From Pseudotabrizicola sp. (lineage in GTDB: Bacteria; Pseudomonadota; Alphaproteobacteria; Rhodobacterales; Rhodobacteraceae): a stretch of DNA of 64,000 nucleotides. Below, piece by piece: positions 1 through 8,876 of this stretch (within the stretch, counting starts at the first letter, position 1; every line of letters begins with the position of its first letter). The position numbers and the translations under genes are program-made. The stretch is from the NCBI RefSeq assembly GCF_030684215.1, contig NZ_JAUXOV010000036.1:1-64000 (forward strand), written 5' to 3'. Below the pieces are notes generated by a model that was not told where the DNA came from, searched no databases, and was given only the letters and a program-made list of their open reading frames with translations.

Positions 1-138
1 CGCGCGGTCGTGGACCGCATCATCACCAACCTCGGCGTGCTCGATGTCGTCCCCGGCGGCCTGAGACTCGTCGAACTGGCTGATGGCGTGACCGAAGCCG
101 ACCTGCGCGCCGCCACAGAGGCCACGATTGTCGACTGA
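1..138 (+). CDS. 3-oxoacid CoA-transferase subunit B, C-terminal end (partial)
   Basis: The reading frame is open from the first base and ends at TGA 136-138, giving 45 residues that contain the run ITNLGVLDVVPGG followed by LVELADGV. This is how B subunits of succinyl-CoA:3-ketoacid (or acetoacetate/3-oxoadipate) CoA-transferases end. Such enzymes move CoA from an acyl-CoA to a 3-oxoacid in ketone-body or aromatic catabolism. The active-site glutamate lies upstream, outside the window, so the exact substrate class cannot be assigned. The A subunit is expected just upstream. It is too short to separate ScoB, AtoA and PcaJ. Confidence 0.75.
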   Translation, partial: RAVVDRIITNLGVLDVVPGGLRLVELADGVTEADLRAATEATIVD

Positions 139-418
139 GCCTGGGCTCGCAGAGCTGTGGATTTTCAACGAGGCCGGGTGTTGGCAGAAGGATTGGCTGC
201 GAATGCTCAGACAATCGCGTCCCGGCATGCATGTCTGCCGACGACGGCGCGCTGTTGTTACAACGCTCAGATCGCAATTCCCTAAACCACAAACATAAAC
301 CTGATCTTGCTTGTCGTCCCAAGGTTTGAGAGCGGGTCTTGACCGAGCGTTTCAAGGTTCCGCCGCACGAAGGCTGCGTTTCTTGGTGTCGATTGCGCCT
401 AGAAACTGTCGTTGCCCG
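139..418. other. Intergenic stretch with no recognisable gene
   Basis: About 280 bases separate the CoA-transferase end from the decayed histidine kinase. The ORFs listed here on either strand are Arg/Ser-rich and match nothing I recognise. I saw no convincing hairpin followed by a T run. It may be further eroded sequence of the lost kinase gene. Confidence 0.4.
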
Positions 419-663
419 TCATGCCACGGTCCAACACTGAAACTTCAGACCTGAGGCAAAAGCACCTGTCAGTGACAGCCCGATGTAGGGTGCAAAGACC
501 TTTGGTTTGGCCAGTGCCCAGACAGCCGGGCATCCTGCAACCGGCCAAGGGCAGAAAGCACGCTTTGGCTGGCCAGAAGACCCAAGAGGATCATAAGCGC
601 CGCTGTGATCAGAGGCACGCGCAAGGTGACGGGCAGGTTGCGAAAGCGGGAAAATGGTTTCAT
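419..663 (-). pseudogene. Sensor histidine kinase, truncated and frameshifted N-terminal remnant
   Basis: An ATG at 663 overlaps the stop of the upstream PhnD-like pseudogene (ATGA). It opens a frame starting MKPFSRFRNLPVTLRVPL and running into a hydrophobic segment, as at the start of membrane histidine kinases. The frame is lost around the residues QDARLSG. Kinase-like sequence seems to go on in another frame (AKPKVFAPYIGLSLTGAF) until about 419, and nothing resembling an H-box or ATPase domain follows. It therefore looks like the first quarter of a kinase that was partner to the neighbouring binding-protein pseudogene. The assignment as a kinase is inferred from N-terminal character and context. 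Confidence 0.5.
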
Positions 664-1505
664 CCACCCCCCCGAACCGCCATGCGCGCGAAGATGCCAT
701 CAAACAGCGACGCGTTGCCAGCGGAGACGCTGTCGAGATACAAAAGCTTCAACATTGCGCGGCCCGGTTCGGTTTGACCAAGGCCCTGAAGTGTTGATGC
801 ACAGGCGGTGACTCCGGTCTCGGCCCTGCGATCGCTGCCGACCACAAACGGCGGAAAACCAAGGCTTTCGGACCGTGGAATCACGCGGGTTTGGGCCGTC
901 AGCGCAGGCTGGACGCTGTTCATATCCTCCCAGACATAGCCATCGACACTGCCCTACCGGTTCACCCCCCCTGCAACTGTGCGGACCACATTTCGGTGGC
1001 CATAGGTGAAGATCGCCCGCGAAAAGAGCCGATCCGGCGTCTCAGCCATACCTGCCAGATCCGAGGCGGTCACCTGATAGCCCGAGTTGCTGTCAGGGTC
1101 GGAAAAGGCATGCGCACCGCCGCGCGGATTGGCAAGGCTGGTTGCCGGATCATCCGCTGCCGCGATCAGACAGGATTGATAAACTGCCGCGCCCCGCCAT
1201 ACCGGCACGCCCAGCAACGACAACTCGGCCCGATATTGCAGGAATGGATAGCCGCAAGTCCAGGCTGCATCGACCTATCCATCCAGAAGTGCCCCGGTAA
1301 TCTCTTGACAGGTACGCCTTTGGACAAGCTCAACGTCTTGCCCCATTTCCGAGGCGAGCACTGTCCGCAGTGCGGAAATCACGGCGGCATCATTGTCCAG
1401 AAACACCGGCGTCAGGGCAAAACGAAAGGGCGCGGCCTGGGCTTGCACCCACAGCGCAGCACACCGGGCAGCCCCGGTCAGGAGAGCGCGCCTTCGCGTG
1501 AACAT
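660..1505 (-). pseudogene. PhnD-like periplasmic phosphate/phosphonate-type binding protein, interrupted by two in-frame TAG codons
   Basis: Three listed minus-strand ORFs (starting 1538, 1223 and 923) lie in one and the same frame and are separated only by TAG codons. Joined, they give a PhnD-like protein of about 280 residues. It has an RBS (GGAGG) before ATG 1505, a signal-like start (MFTRRRALLTGAA), a mid-protein AFSDPDSNSGYQ segment typical of the PhnD/TauA-like fold, and GSVDGYVWE near the third part. Both stops fall where a Gln codon (CAG) would fit, so each needs just one C-to-T change. With the kinase remnant it looks like a former binding-protein/kinase sensing pair. No frameshift is needed within this gene. 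Confidence 0.7.
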
Positions 1506-1573
1506 GTCATCCTCCCGTGAAGCCGCGATACGTTGCACCCCGTCAGATTGGGGCTTGCCCGACGATCCGTTAA

Positions 1574-1589
1574 ATCGTAAATCGACGAT
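1574..1589. promoter_or_regulatory. Possible ArsR operator upstream of arsR
   Basis: The sequence ATCGTAAATCGACGAT is an inverted repeat with 5-bp arms (ATCGT/ACGAT). It lies about 40 bases before the arsR start, where an autoregulatory ArsR site is expected. Short arms make it a weak call. Confidence 0.35.
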
Positions 1590-1625
1590 AAGCGAACAGC
1601 ATATCTTTTGTGAAGCGATTCCCTC

Positions 1626-1946
1626 ATGTCAAACGAAGAGACGGTTGCACATCTGGCCAAGGCTCTGGCTCATCCTGCGCGCATTCGTATTGTGCGCCTG
1701 TTGCAGGCGACACCCGGCTGCATTGGTGGCGCCATTGTCGAGGCAGTAGGGCTTGCACAATCCACAGTGTCCGAACACCTGCGCATCCTGAAAGCGGCGG
1801 GCGTCATCACCGGAGAGATTGACGGGCCTCGCATTTGCTATGCGCTGGACCCTGCGGCCCTGCAACCGTTGTCCACACTTATTGCGGGTCTTGCTTCACC
1901 GGACAGCAAAGCCTGCTGCCAGCCTGATGCAAAGGAAACCCCATGA
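1626..1946 (+). CDS. arsR: ArsR-family arsenic-responsive repressor
   Basis: A 106-residue winged-helix protein. The recognition helix region reads [16 protein letters not shown], as in ArsR/SmtB repressors. The protein carries a Cys in PGCIGG and a vicinal Cys pair in SKACCQ near the C-terminus, which are plausible As(III) ligands; the spacing differs from the classical helix-3 CxC site. It starts the arsR-acr3-arsH unit and its end overlaps the transporter start by 4 bases. The likely role is to repress this operon until arsenite (or antimonite) binds. Family is confident; the metal-site assignment is inferred from cysteine positions. Confidence 0.9.
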   Translation: MSNEETVAHLAKALAHPARIRIVRLLQATPGCIGGAIVEAVGLAQSTVSEHLRILKAAGVITGEIDGPRICYALDPAALQPLSTLIAGLASPDSKACCQPDAKETP

Positions 1947-2962
1947 GCCTGTTTGAACGCTATCTGACCCTTTGGGTCGCGCTGGGCATCGTGGTCGGGC
2001 TTGTTCTTGGCAACCTGCTGCCCGGCGTCTTCGCCACATTGGCAAGCCTTGAATACGCCTCGGTCAACCTGATCGTTGCAGTGCTGATCTGGGCGATGGT
2101 CTATCCGATGATGGTGGCCGTCGATCTTGGCTCGCTAAAGTCGGTCGGGCAGCGGCCCAAGGGGCTGATCATCACGCTGATCATCAACTGGCTGATCAAA
2201 CCCTTCACCATGGCGGCGTTGGGGGTGCTGTTCTTCCAGCACCTGTTCGCCGGGCTGATCGACGGCAACAAAGCCTCTGAATACATCGCCGGGCTGATCC
2301 TTTTGGGCGCGGCACCTTGCACGGCGATGGTGTTCGTCTGGTCGCAGATGACAAAGGGGGATCCGAATTACACGCTGGTTCAAGTCAGCCTGAATGACCT
2401 GATCATGGTGGTGGCATTTGCGCCCATCGTCGCCTTTCTGCTGGGCGTCACCGACATTGCCGTGCCATGGGAGACGCTGATCCTGTCAACCGTGCTGTAT
2501 GTGGTGATCCCGCTGGTGGCCGGGGCTTTGACGCGGTCTGTCCTGATCCGTCAGGGTGGCGAGGCTTCCGTGACGGCCTTTACCGCCCGGATCAAGCCCG
2601 CGTCGGTATTGGGTCTGCTGCTGACCGTTGTGCTGCTGTTCGGGTTTCAGGGGCCTGTCATTCTGGCACAACCGGGCCTGATCGCGCTGTTGGCGGTGCC
2701 GATCATCATCCAGTCTTACAGCATTTTTGCGCTTGGTTATGGTGCGGCATATCTTTGGCGTCTGCCCCACAAGATCGCCGCGCCCTGCGCGCTCATTGGC
2801 ACGTCGAACTTCTTTGAGCTGGCGGTGGCGGTGGCCATCGGTCTGTTTGGTTTAAACTCGGGCGCGGCGCTGGTGACCGTGGTGGGGGTGCTGGTCGAAG
2901 TGCCGGTGATGCTGTCGCTTGTCGCCTTTGCCAACCGGACGCGGGGGAGTTTTCCGCAATGA
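1943..2962 (+). CDS. acr3: ACR3-type arsenite efflux permease
   Basis: A 339-residue inner-membrane protein with about ten hydrophobic segments. It starts [19 protein letters not shown] and contains [12 protein letters not shown], which holds the conserved cysteine of the ACR3 (bile/arsenite/riboflavin transporter) family. Its length fits ACR3 and not the longer ArsB. It exports arsenite using the proton-motive force. The start overlaps the arsR stop and its own stop overlaps the arsH start, so the three genes are translationally coupled. Confidence 0.93.
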   Translation: MSLFERYLTLWVALGIVVGLVLGNLLPGVFATLASLEYASVNLIVAVLIWAMVYPMMVAVDLGSLKSVGQRPKGLIITLIINWLIKPFTMAALGVLFFQHLFAGLIDGNKASEYIAGLILLGAAPCTAMVFVWSQMTKGDPNYTLVQVSLNDLIMVVAFAPIVAFLLGVTDIAVPWETLILSTVLYVVIPLVAGALTRSVLIRQGGEASVTAFTARIKPASVLGLLLTVVLLFGFQGPVILAQPGLIALLAVPIIIQSYSIFALGYGAAYLWRLPHKIAAPCALIGTSNFFELAVAVAIGLFGLNSGAALVTVVGVLVEVPVMLSLVAFANRTRGSFPQ

Positions 2963-3675
2963 CAGATACGCCCAACATCGACGACTCTCTGCTTCCCGGC
3001 ATTGACGCGGCTGCCTTGCTGACCCCGCCACACAAAACCCATCCTGCGCGTATCTTGATCCTTTACGGCTCGCTGCGTCCGCGCAGCTTCAGCCGCCTGT
3101 CGGGCGAGGAAGCCGGGCGCATCCTGACCCGTCTGGGGGCCGAGGTGCGCATCTTCAACCCGTCGGGGTTGCCCTTGGTCGATGACGGCGTGGACGCCAC
3201 CCATCCGAAGGTCCGGGAATTGCGTGATCTGGTGGTGTGGAGCGAGGGCATGGTCTGGTCATCCCCGGAACGTCACGGCGCGATGACTGGGCTGATGAAA
3301 ACGCAAATCGACTGGATACCTCTGTCAGAAGGCGCGGTGCGCCCGACCCAAGGCAAAACGCTGGCGGTGATGCAGGTGTCAGGCGGATCGCAAAGCTTTA
3401 ACGCGGTCAACCAGATGCGTATTCTGGGGCGCTGGATGCGGCTGATCACAATCCCCAACCAATCCTCGATCCCCAAGGCATTTCAGGAATTTGATGACGC
3501 GGGACGCATGCGCCCGTCGCCGCTTTTTGACCGGGTCGTAGACGTGGTGGAGGAGTTGATGAAGTTCACTCTTCTGACCCGCGACCGGGCCGATTATCTG
3601 GTGGACCGCTATTCCGAGCGCAAGGAAACGGCGGACGCGCTGATGAAACGTGTGAACCAGTCGGCGGCAACCTGA
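2959..3675 (+). CDS. arsH: ArsH, NADPH-dependent FMN reductase of organoarsenical resistance
   Basis: A 238-residue flavoprotein with the N-terminal extension typical of ArsH ahead of a flavodoxin-like core ([17 protein letters not shown], the FMN phosphate loop). [19 protein letters not shown] in the middle is strongly ArsH-like. Characterised ArsH proteins oxidise trivalent methyl- and aromatic arsenicals using NADPH/FMN, so this operon probably handles both arsenite and methylarsenite. It is the last gene of the arsR-acr3-arsH unit and ends 6 bases before the end of a convergent gene. Confidence 0.93.
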   Translation: MTDTPNIDDSLLPGIDAAALLTPPHKTHPARILILYGSLRPRSFSRLSGEEAGRILTRLGAEVRIFNPSGLPLVDDGVDATHPKVRELRDLVVWSEGMVWSSPERHGAMTGLMKTQIDWIPLSEGAVRPTQGKTLAVMQVSGGSQSFNAVNQMRILGRWMRLITIPNQSSIPKAFQEFDDAGRMRPSPLFDRVVDVVEELMKFTLLTRDRADYLVDRYSERKETADALMKRVNQSAAT

Positions 3676-3681
3676 CGCCAG

Positions 3682-4296
3682 TCAGTTCCCGCCCTGCATC
3701 ATCATCTCATGCACCGCCTGCATTCCACGAGCGGCCATATCGGACACCTCGGCGGCATGGAGTTGCAAGGCTGCCACAACCTCCGGGTCGGTCGAGGTTC
3801 GCACCACTACAATGCCTTCGTCTGTGACCGTGATGTCAGATGTTATCCCTTCGCCGCGCTCAAAGAAGATATCCAGAGTTGGGCTTTGGATGAAAATCTT
3901 TGGATCATCCCCGCTTTGAACCCGGCTGATCATGCCAGCCACATGGCTGACCAGCGCCGCCATCACCTCCGGGTCCGAGGATCGGGTGACGCTGCGGATC
4001 CCGTTGGGCAGATTGGTCACCTCACGGGTGAAGGTGTTGAAGTTGCGGAACATCACAGCCAGTTCGGCGCTTTCTTCGGGGGATGCATTTTCGCCCCGCA
4101 AACCGGGCATGTTGGCTTCGTCATGACCGGATCCGCCCATGCCATGCCCATGCATACCGCCATGCATGTGGCCCGCCATCTGCGCCAGCGCGGGCGCGCG
4201 AAGATAGACCAATGCGCCCACTGCCAAAACCGAAACCAGCCCAAGAGCGGCAATCGTTTTGCGCCCTGTGCCGCGCAGTAAAGTGAACATTGCCAT
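3682..4296 (-). CDS. Exported His/Met-rich protein of unknown function
   Basis: A 204-residue protein with one hydrophobic N-terminal segment (about residues 14-36) that can serve as signal or anchor. This is followed by a cluster of His, Met and Gly (MAGHMHGGMHGHGMGG). The rest is a soluble domain rich in SSDPEVMAALVSHV-like helices, with a related second copy (STDPEVVAALQLHA) about 80 residues later that may be an internal duplication. I do not recognise the family. The His/Met tract suggests copper or another soft metal bound in the periplasm. It is divergent from a Crp-like regulator and convergent with arsH. Confidence 0.75.
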   Translation of the reverse strand: MAMFTLLRGTGRKTIAALGLVSVLAVGALVYLRAPALAQMAGHMHGGMHGHGMGGSGHDEANMPGLRGENASPEESAELAVMFRNFNTFTREVTNLPNGIRSVTRSSDPEVMAALVSHVAGMISRVQSGDDPKIFIQSPTLDIFFERGEGITSDITVTDEGIVVVRTSTDPEVVAALQLHAAEVSDMAARGMQAVHEMMMQGGN

Positions 4297-4372
4297 TTAA
4301 ACTGCCCCCGCCGCTGTGCCGGTCTGTCGTGCGGACCGCTCAAATCCATGGCATATGGCCCCAACGATGTAT

Positions 4373-4386
4373 ATGATCCCTATCAT
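4373..4386. promoter_or_regulatory. FNR-box-like dyad over the start of the Crp-like gene
   Basis: ATGATCCCTATCAT is a perfect inverted repeat with a 4-base centre and matches the FNR consensus TTGAT-N4-ATCAA at 8 of 10 arm positions. It covers the start-codon region of the Crp-family gene and lies about 80 bases upstream of the divergent His/Met-rich gene, so it could mediate autoregulation. Function is unproven. Confidence 0.35.
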
Positions 4387-4915
4387 GTCGGTAGAGCTTT
4401 TCCCCCTTTTTGACGGCGGTCGGACCCGATCTTTGGGCAAGGACAAAACGCTGTTTCACACTGGCGAGCCGGTGCGTTCGATGTTCCTTGTGCTTCAGGG
4501 TGAGGTCGATCTGATCCGCCATACGCCCTCGGGCCTGCGCGTCCTGCTGTTTCGGGCAAGCACCGGGTCGGTTCTGGCAGAGGCGTCTGCCTATTCGGAT
4601 GTCTATCATTGTGATGGCGTCGCAGTTGGTCCGGCGCAGGTTCGATTCGTCTCAGTGGCGTCGTTTCGCACCCGACTCGATGCCAGTGCAGGCTTGGCCA
4701 GTGCATGGGCCGCGCGGTTGGCGCATGGGCTGCAAGGCGCGCGCATGAATGCGGCAATCCGCACGATGCGCACCGTGGATGAACGGTTGGATGCCTGGCT
4801 TGCCGGGGGCAAAGCCCTGCCGCCCAAGGGCCAATGGCAGACCCTGGCTGATGCCCTCGGCGTAACACGCGAGGCGCTGTACCGGGAACTGTCAAAGCGG
4901 CGTCCTGTCGGATAG
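4385..4915 (+). CDS. Crp/Fnr-family transcriptional regulator
   Basis: From the ATG at 4385 the protein has 176 residues, short for this family (usually 220-240). An N-terminal cyclic-nucleotide-binding-like beta roll (VRSMFLVLQGEVDLIRHTPSGLRVLLFRASTGSVLAE) is followed by a dimerisation helix and a C-terminal HTH (WQTLADALGVTREALYRELSKR). No Fe-S cysteine cluster is seen, so oxygen sensing like FNR is unlikely. In-frame ATGs at 4373 and further upstream are possible starts, but 4385 gives the natural domain beginning. It is divergent from the His/Met-rich gene, a likely target. The ligand is unknown. Confidence 0.85.
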   Translation: MSVELFPLFDGGRTRSLGKDKTLFHTGEPVRSMFLVLQGEVDLIRHTPSGLRVLLFRASTGSVLAEASAYSDVYHCDGVAVGPAQVRFVSVASFRTRLDASAGLASAWAARLAHGLQGARMNAAIRTMRTVDERLDAWLAGGKALPPKGQWQTLADALGVTREALYRELSKRRPVG

Positions 4916-4979
4916 AGCGCGGATCGTTCCTGGGCACGTCGATGCCGTAGCAATCAACGCGCTTTCTCTTGCCACAGGG

Positions 4980-5380
4980 TCAGACCTTTCGGATCAGGGT
5001 TCCTTCCAACGGCACGGCCGCTGAGAGCGTGTTGGAAATTGTGCCATTTTTCAGTATATTGCGATGCAAAAGGTTCAGACGCTGATCCATCTCGGCACTG
5101 TCCACGCTGATCGGATACCGGATCAGGGTCAGCTTGGGTGGCGCGTCCTGACGGATGGCCTCCAGCGCGGCCTCGGCGCCGTCCATCTGGAACGCCAGCA
5201 TCGGCGTTACCCGTTCTATGCCTTTGAGGATGCAGGCTGCCAACGCTGACAAAAGCAACTCCACCGGGTTCATCGCATCGCGGCGCCCTGTGATGCCGGT
5301 AGCAGGATCAGGTCCGCTTGCGCCGTGACGGCCACTGGCCGCGCGGCGAAGAAGACGGCGAAGTGATCTATCCCCTCCGC
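4980..5380 (-). pseudogene. OsmC-family protein, frameshifted
   Basis: The C-terminal 97 residues are intact: NPVELLLSALAACILKG, the OsmC cysteine-containing helix, followed by the usual HRNILKNGTISNTL ending. Upstream in the same frame the sequence is Arg-rich nonsense. A plausible N-terminal strand region (ARPVAVTAQADLILLPASQG) is found in another frame directly before it. One frameshift near 5280 therefore seems to have split the gene. OsmC proteins are thiol peroxidases for organic hydroperoxides. The 249-residue ORF running to 5729 is not a real protein. Expression of the 97-residue piece alone cannot be excluded. Confidence 0.6.
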
Positions 5381-5671
5381 GCCACACCAGATGCCGCAAA
5401 CCCTGTTTCCTTACTGTTGGCACGGGCTTTCGGCAACTGAAGGGGCAGCCGTTTAAGACCGTGGCGCTGCGCAACAGTCTCCGCCGTTTGGCCGCTTTGT
5501 CCATATTGCGGCGCTCTGGGCTTTGTTGCAGCAAGCACTGGCTTCCTCTGCGTCTTGACAAGCAATCTCTTAATCGGGAAAACCAAAGCATGGGGATGCG
5601 CGACCTCCCCACGAGGCGCCAGCTGAAGATCGCGTTCCAATCCTGCCAATCGATTCCGAGGAGGAACGCAC

Positions 5672-6523
5672 ATGCCTGCGCCTGACGCAATTTCCTGCGA
5701 CCAACTGGCCCGTCTTCTGGGCACACCAAAATCCCCTATCGTTCTTGATGTGCGCCGCGAAGCTGTTCGCGCCACAGATCTGCGCTTTTTGCCCGGTGCG
5801 ACCGCGTTGCCCGAGGCGGCTCTGTCTGCGCAGAGCCTCACCACGCTTGCCGCCCGGATGGACGGTCCGGTTGTCGTTGTCTGCGCCGAAGGCCACCGGC
5901 TTAGTCAGGGCACGGCAGCAATGCTGCGGCATATGGGGGTACAGGCAGAGTATCTGCTGGGCGGGCAGGCCGCATGGGTGGCTGCAAATTTGCCGCTGAT
6001 TGATCCTGCCAAGATCACAGCACGCGATACGCAGGGGAGGTCGGTTTGGGTCACGCGGTCGCGGCCCAAGATTGACCGCATCGCTTGCCCTTGGCTGATC
6101 CGCCGCTTTATCGACCCTCAAGCCGTATTCCTGTTCGTGGCACCCGCCGAAGTTCAGGGAGTGGCCGAGCGTTTCGGCGCGATGCCCTTTGACATCGAGA
6201 ATGTGTTCTGGAGCCACCGCAATGGTCTGTGCACCTTTGATGTTCTCTTGTCCGAGTTTGGCCTGTCCACTCCGGCGCTGGACAAGCTCGCGTTGATCGT
6301 GCGCGGGGCTGACACGGCGCGGCTGGACCTTGCTCCAGAATGTGCGGGCCTGTTGGCAGCGTCGTTGGGATTGTCGCGGATGTATTCCGATGATTTGGCG
6401 CAGCTGGAAGCCGGGATCGCGCTGTATGATGCATTCTATCGCTGGGCGCGGGATGCGACCGACGAGACGCACAACTGGCCGACCAACACCGGGAAACCGA
6501 TCAACACCGGAAAATCAAAATGA
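5672..6523 (+). CDS. chrB: Rhodanese-ChrB fusion, chromate resistance protein
   Basis: A 283-residue protein preceded by a strong RBS (GAGGAGG). Residues 1-105 form a rhodanese-like domain (IVLDVRREAV, then VVVVCAEGHRLSQG, where the active-site Cys would be C in VCAEGHR). The remainder is a ChrB domain beginning WVTRSRPKIDRIACPWLIRR and including FCTFD-like GLCTFDVLL. ChrB proteins act as chromate-responsive regulators or accessory resistance factors. Its stop overlaps the chrA start, so it is co-translated with the chromate exporter. The role of the rhodanese half is not known to me; sulfur or oxyanion handling is a guess. Confidence 0.88.
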   Translation: MPAPDAISCDQLARLLGTPKSPIVLDVRREAVRATDLRFLPGATALPEAALSAQSLTTLAARMDGPVVVVCAEGHRLSQGTAAMLRHMGVQAEYLLGGQAAWVAANLPLIDPAKITARDTQGRSVWVTRSRPKIDRIACPWLIRRFIDPQAVFLFVAPAEVQGVAERFGAMPFDIENVFWSHRNGLCTFDVLLSEFGLSTPALDKLALIVRGADTARLDLAPECAGLLAASLGLSRMYSDDLAQLEAGIALYDAFYRWARDATDETHNWPTNTGKPINTGKSK

Positions 6524-7887
6524 GCACGGGCAAAGACTACCCCACCTTGGCAGAGGCCACAAAGGTATGGGCGCGGATCGCTGCCCTGTCCTTTGGCGGT
6601 CCGGCGGGACAAATCGCGGTCATGCACCGCATTCTGGTAGAGGAAAAGCGCTGGATCGGCGACGGGCGTTTCCTGCATGCGCTGAACTTCTGCATGCTAT
6701 TGCCGGGGCCAGAGGCGCAGCAGCTTGCCACCTATATCGGCTGGCTGATGCACGGGGTGCGCGGCGCGCTGATTGCGGGGCTGCTGTTTATCCTGCCGGG
6801 TGTCGTGGCGATCATGGTGCTCAGTTGGGTCTATGCGATCTGGGGCGAGGTGGGCATGGTCTCGGCGCTGTTCTTCGGCCTAAAGGCGGCAGTGCTGGCG
6901 ATCGTGTTGCAGGCCGTGGTGCGGGTGGGCAAGCGGGCGCTTAAGAACCGTGCAATGCAGGCCATTGCTGCCGCTTCGTTCCTTGCGATCTTTGCCTTTG
7001 GCGCGCCCTTTCCGCTGATCGTTGCCGTTGCTGCGCTGATTGGCTGGGCTGGGGCCAAGGCCGGGATTGCGGGGTTCAAAGGCGGTGGCGGGCATGGTGC
7101 GGTCGGAAAAACCCACTTTGATGACGCGGCCTCGCTGCTGGGCGAAGAACATGGTGATCTGACAGGCACAAAACGATCAGGGGCCTTTCGAGCCGGGGCT
7201 GCAGCGCTGGTTCTTTGGCTGGTGCCAGTGGCCGCAATGCTGCTGTTTGCCCCGGGCAGCGTCTTTGCCGATATCGCGACGTTCTTCTCAAAACTGGCAG
7301 TGCTCACCTTTGGCGGGGCCTATGCGGTGCTGGCATGGGTCGCGCAAGAGGCGGTCGGCACCTATGGCTGGCTCGCGCCGGGCGAGATGCTCGACGGTCT
7401 GGGCATGGCTGAAACAACACCCGGCCCCCTGATCATGGTGTTGCAGTTCGTGGGCTTCATGGGGGCATTGCGTGAGGCGGGCTGGGCCGCGCCCCTGATT
7501 GCGGGCAGTCTTGGCGGTCTGCTTGCCACGTGGGTCACTTTTGCGCCCTGCTTTGCATGGATTTTCCTTGGCGCACCGTTTATGGAGCGGCTGCGGGCAA
7601 ACCAAGAACTGTCGGCCGCCCTGACGGCAGTGACTGCGGCAGTTGTGGGCGTGATCCTGAACCTTGCGCTGTGGTTCGCGGTTCATGTCATCTGGCGTGA
7701 GGTGGTTCGGCTAGAGGCAGGGGCTTTGTCCTTGGAACTGCCTGTTCTGGCATCTGTGGACTGGGCCGCAGCAGCCCTGTCAGTGATTGCGCTGCTGGCG
7801 GTGTTTCGAGCCAAGCTTGGCATGGCAACGGTTTTGGCTGGGGCAGGAGTGCTGGGGCTTGCCTTGCACCTTGTTGGTTTGGCCTGA
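6520..7887 (+). CDS. chrA: Chromate efflux transporter
   Basis: A 455-residue, two-domain membrane protein of the CHR family. The N-terminal half carries ALSFGGPAGQIAVMHR and the second half repeats the signature as VLTFGGAYAVLAWVAQEAV. Both halves have multiple hydrophobic segments, matching the long (bidomain) ChrA proteins that pump chromate out of the cytoplasm. It starts inside the chrB stop codon (ATGA). The gene ends about 40 bases before a convergent hydroxylase gene. Confidence 0.93.
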   Translation: MSTGKDYPTLAEATKVWARIAALSFGGPAGQIAVMHRILVEEKRWIGDGRFLHALNFCMLLPGPEAQQLATYIGWLMHGVRGALIAGLLFILPGVVAIMVLSWVYAIWGEVGMVSALFFGLKAAVLAIVLQAVVRVGKRALKNRAMQAIAAASFLAIFAFGAPFPLIVAVAALIGWAGAKAGIAGFKGGGGHGAVGKTHFDDAASLLGEEHGDLTGTKRSGAFRAGAAALVLWLVPVAAMLLFAPGSVFADIATFFSKLAVLTFGGAYAVLAWVAQEAVGTYGWLAPGEMLDGLGMAETTPGPLIMVLQFVGFMGALREAGWAAPLIAGSLGGLLATWVTFAPCFAWIFLGAPFMERLRANQELSAALTAVTAAVVGVILNLALWFAVHVIWREVVRLEAGALSLELPVLASVDWAAAALSVIALLAVFRAKLGMATVLAGAGVLGLALHLVGLA

Positions 7888-7928
7888 ACCCTTACGCAGA
7901 CCGGGGGGGCTGTCTGCCGGGGCAGGCG

Positions 7929-8774
7929 TCAGCGCGCATCGTCTTCCCGCGGGTCCAATGCCCCGCCACTGGCCGGACCGCGCAGCGGCTGCATCAGCAT
8001 ACGGTCCAGCCACAGATCGCGCTGCGTGCGGAACTGCTCGATCCCGATGGTCATGCCCTCGTGACCGGCCTTTGGCTGCGCCCGGTAGGTGCCCAAAAGT
8101 CGGTCCCACCAAGGCAGATTGAAGCCGAAATTGCTGTTGGTCTCGGCCGGGATCACCGAATGGTGCACGCGGTGCATGTCGGGTGTGACAACAATCCAGC
8201 GCAGCACCCGGTCAAGCCCTGCGGGCAGGCGAACATTGGCGTGGTTGAACAGGGCTGTCGCATTCAGCAGCACTTCGAAAATCAGAACCGCGACTGCCGG
8301 CGCTCCGAGCGCGGCTACGATTGCCAGCTTGATCACCATCGACAAGACAATCTCGACCGGGTGGAACCGAAGACCGGTTGTCACGTCGAATTCAAGATCG
8401 GCATGATGCATCCGGTGCAGCCGCCACAACCCGGGTACCGAGTGGAATAGCACATGCTGGAGGTAGATCGCCAGATCCAGCAGCAGGACCGACAGCACAG
8501 CAGCCAGCCAAAATGGCACATCCAGCGCATTGAACAGGCCCCAGCCGCGCGCTTCGGCCATCAGTGCCAGACCGACGGCAAGGATCGGAAAGGTCAGACG
8601 CAGGATGATGGTATCAACCACGACCAGTGCAAGATTGTTGGTCCAGCGGATAACGCGCGGGATCTCTTGCCGTCTGCGCGGGGCTGCCAGTTCCCATCCC
8701 GCCATTCCCACCAACACGCCAAGAAACACGGCAAGGCGCAGCGTCGGCTCCTGAGCGAGGATGATGTCCATCAT
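7929..8774 (-). CDS. Sterol desaturase / fatty-acid hydroxylase superfamily protein
   Basis: A 281-residue membrane protein with about four hydrophobic segments and the diiron histidine clusters of the superfamily in order: QHVLFH near residue 113, HRMHH near 125 and HRVHH near 205. These ligands support an oxygen-dependent hydroxylase or desaturase acting on a lipid substrate at the membrane. Members in Rhodobacterales are often unassigned; the substrate here cannot be told. It is divergent from the ArsR-rhodanese gene with about 100 bases between, so co-regulation is possible. Confidence 0.85.
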   Translation of the reverse strand: MMDIILAQEPTLRLAVFLGVLVGMAGWELAAPRRRQEIPRVIRWTNNLALVVVDTIILRLTFPILAVGLALMAEARGWGLFNALDVPFWLAAVLSVLLLDLAIYLQHVLFHSVPGLWRLHRMHHADLEFDVTTGLRFHPVEIVLSMVIKLAIVAALGAPAVAVLIFEVLLNATALFNHANVRLPAGLDRVLRWIVVTPDMHRVHHSVIPAETNSNFGFNLPWWDRLLGTYRAQPKAGHEGMTIGIEQFRTQRDLWLDRMLMQPLRGPASGGALDPREDDAR

Positions 8775-8876
8775 AACGGTCCAGCCTTTGGATATGCAGT
8801 ATTTGGACTTGAGGTTGCGGCGAGACTCTATTTATTAAAGTATTCGCTTGAGTGATCTAATAACTGGAGCCGCATA

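Noticed and set aside
660-1505. Amber recoding (for example pyrrolysine) in the PhnD-like gene
   Set aside because: The adjacent kinase is truncated and frameshifted, no suppressor tRNA or Pyl gene is in the window, and both TAGs are single transitions from CAG.
4980-5729. 249-residue full-length OsmC protein
   Set aside because: Residues before NPVELLLSALAAC are Arg-rich and unlike OsmC, while OsmC-like residues occur in another frame. Treated as a pseudogene.
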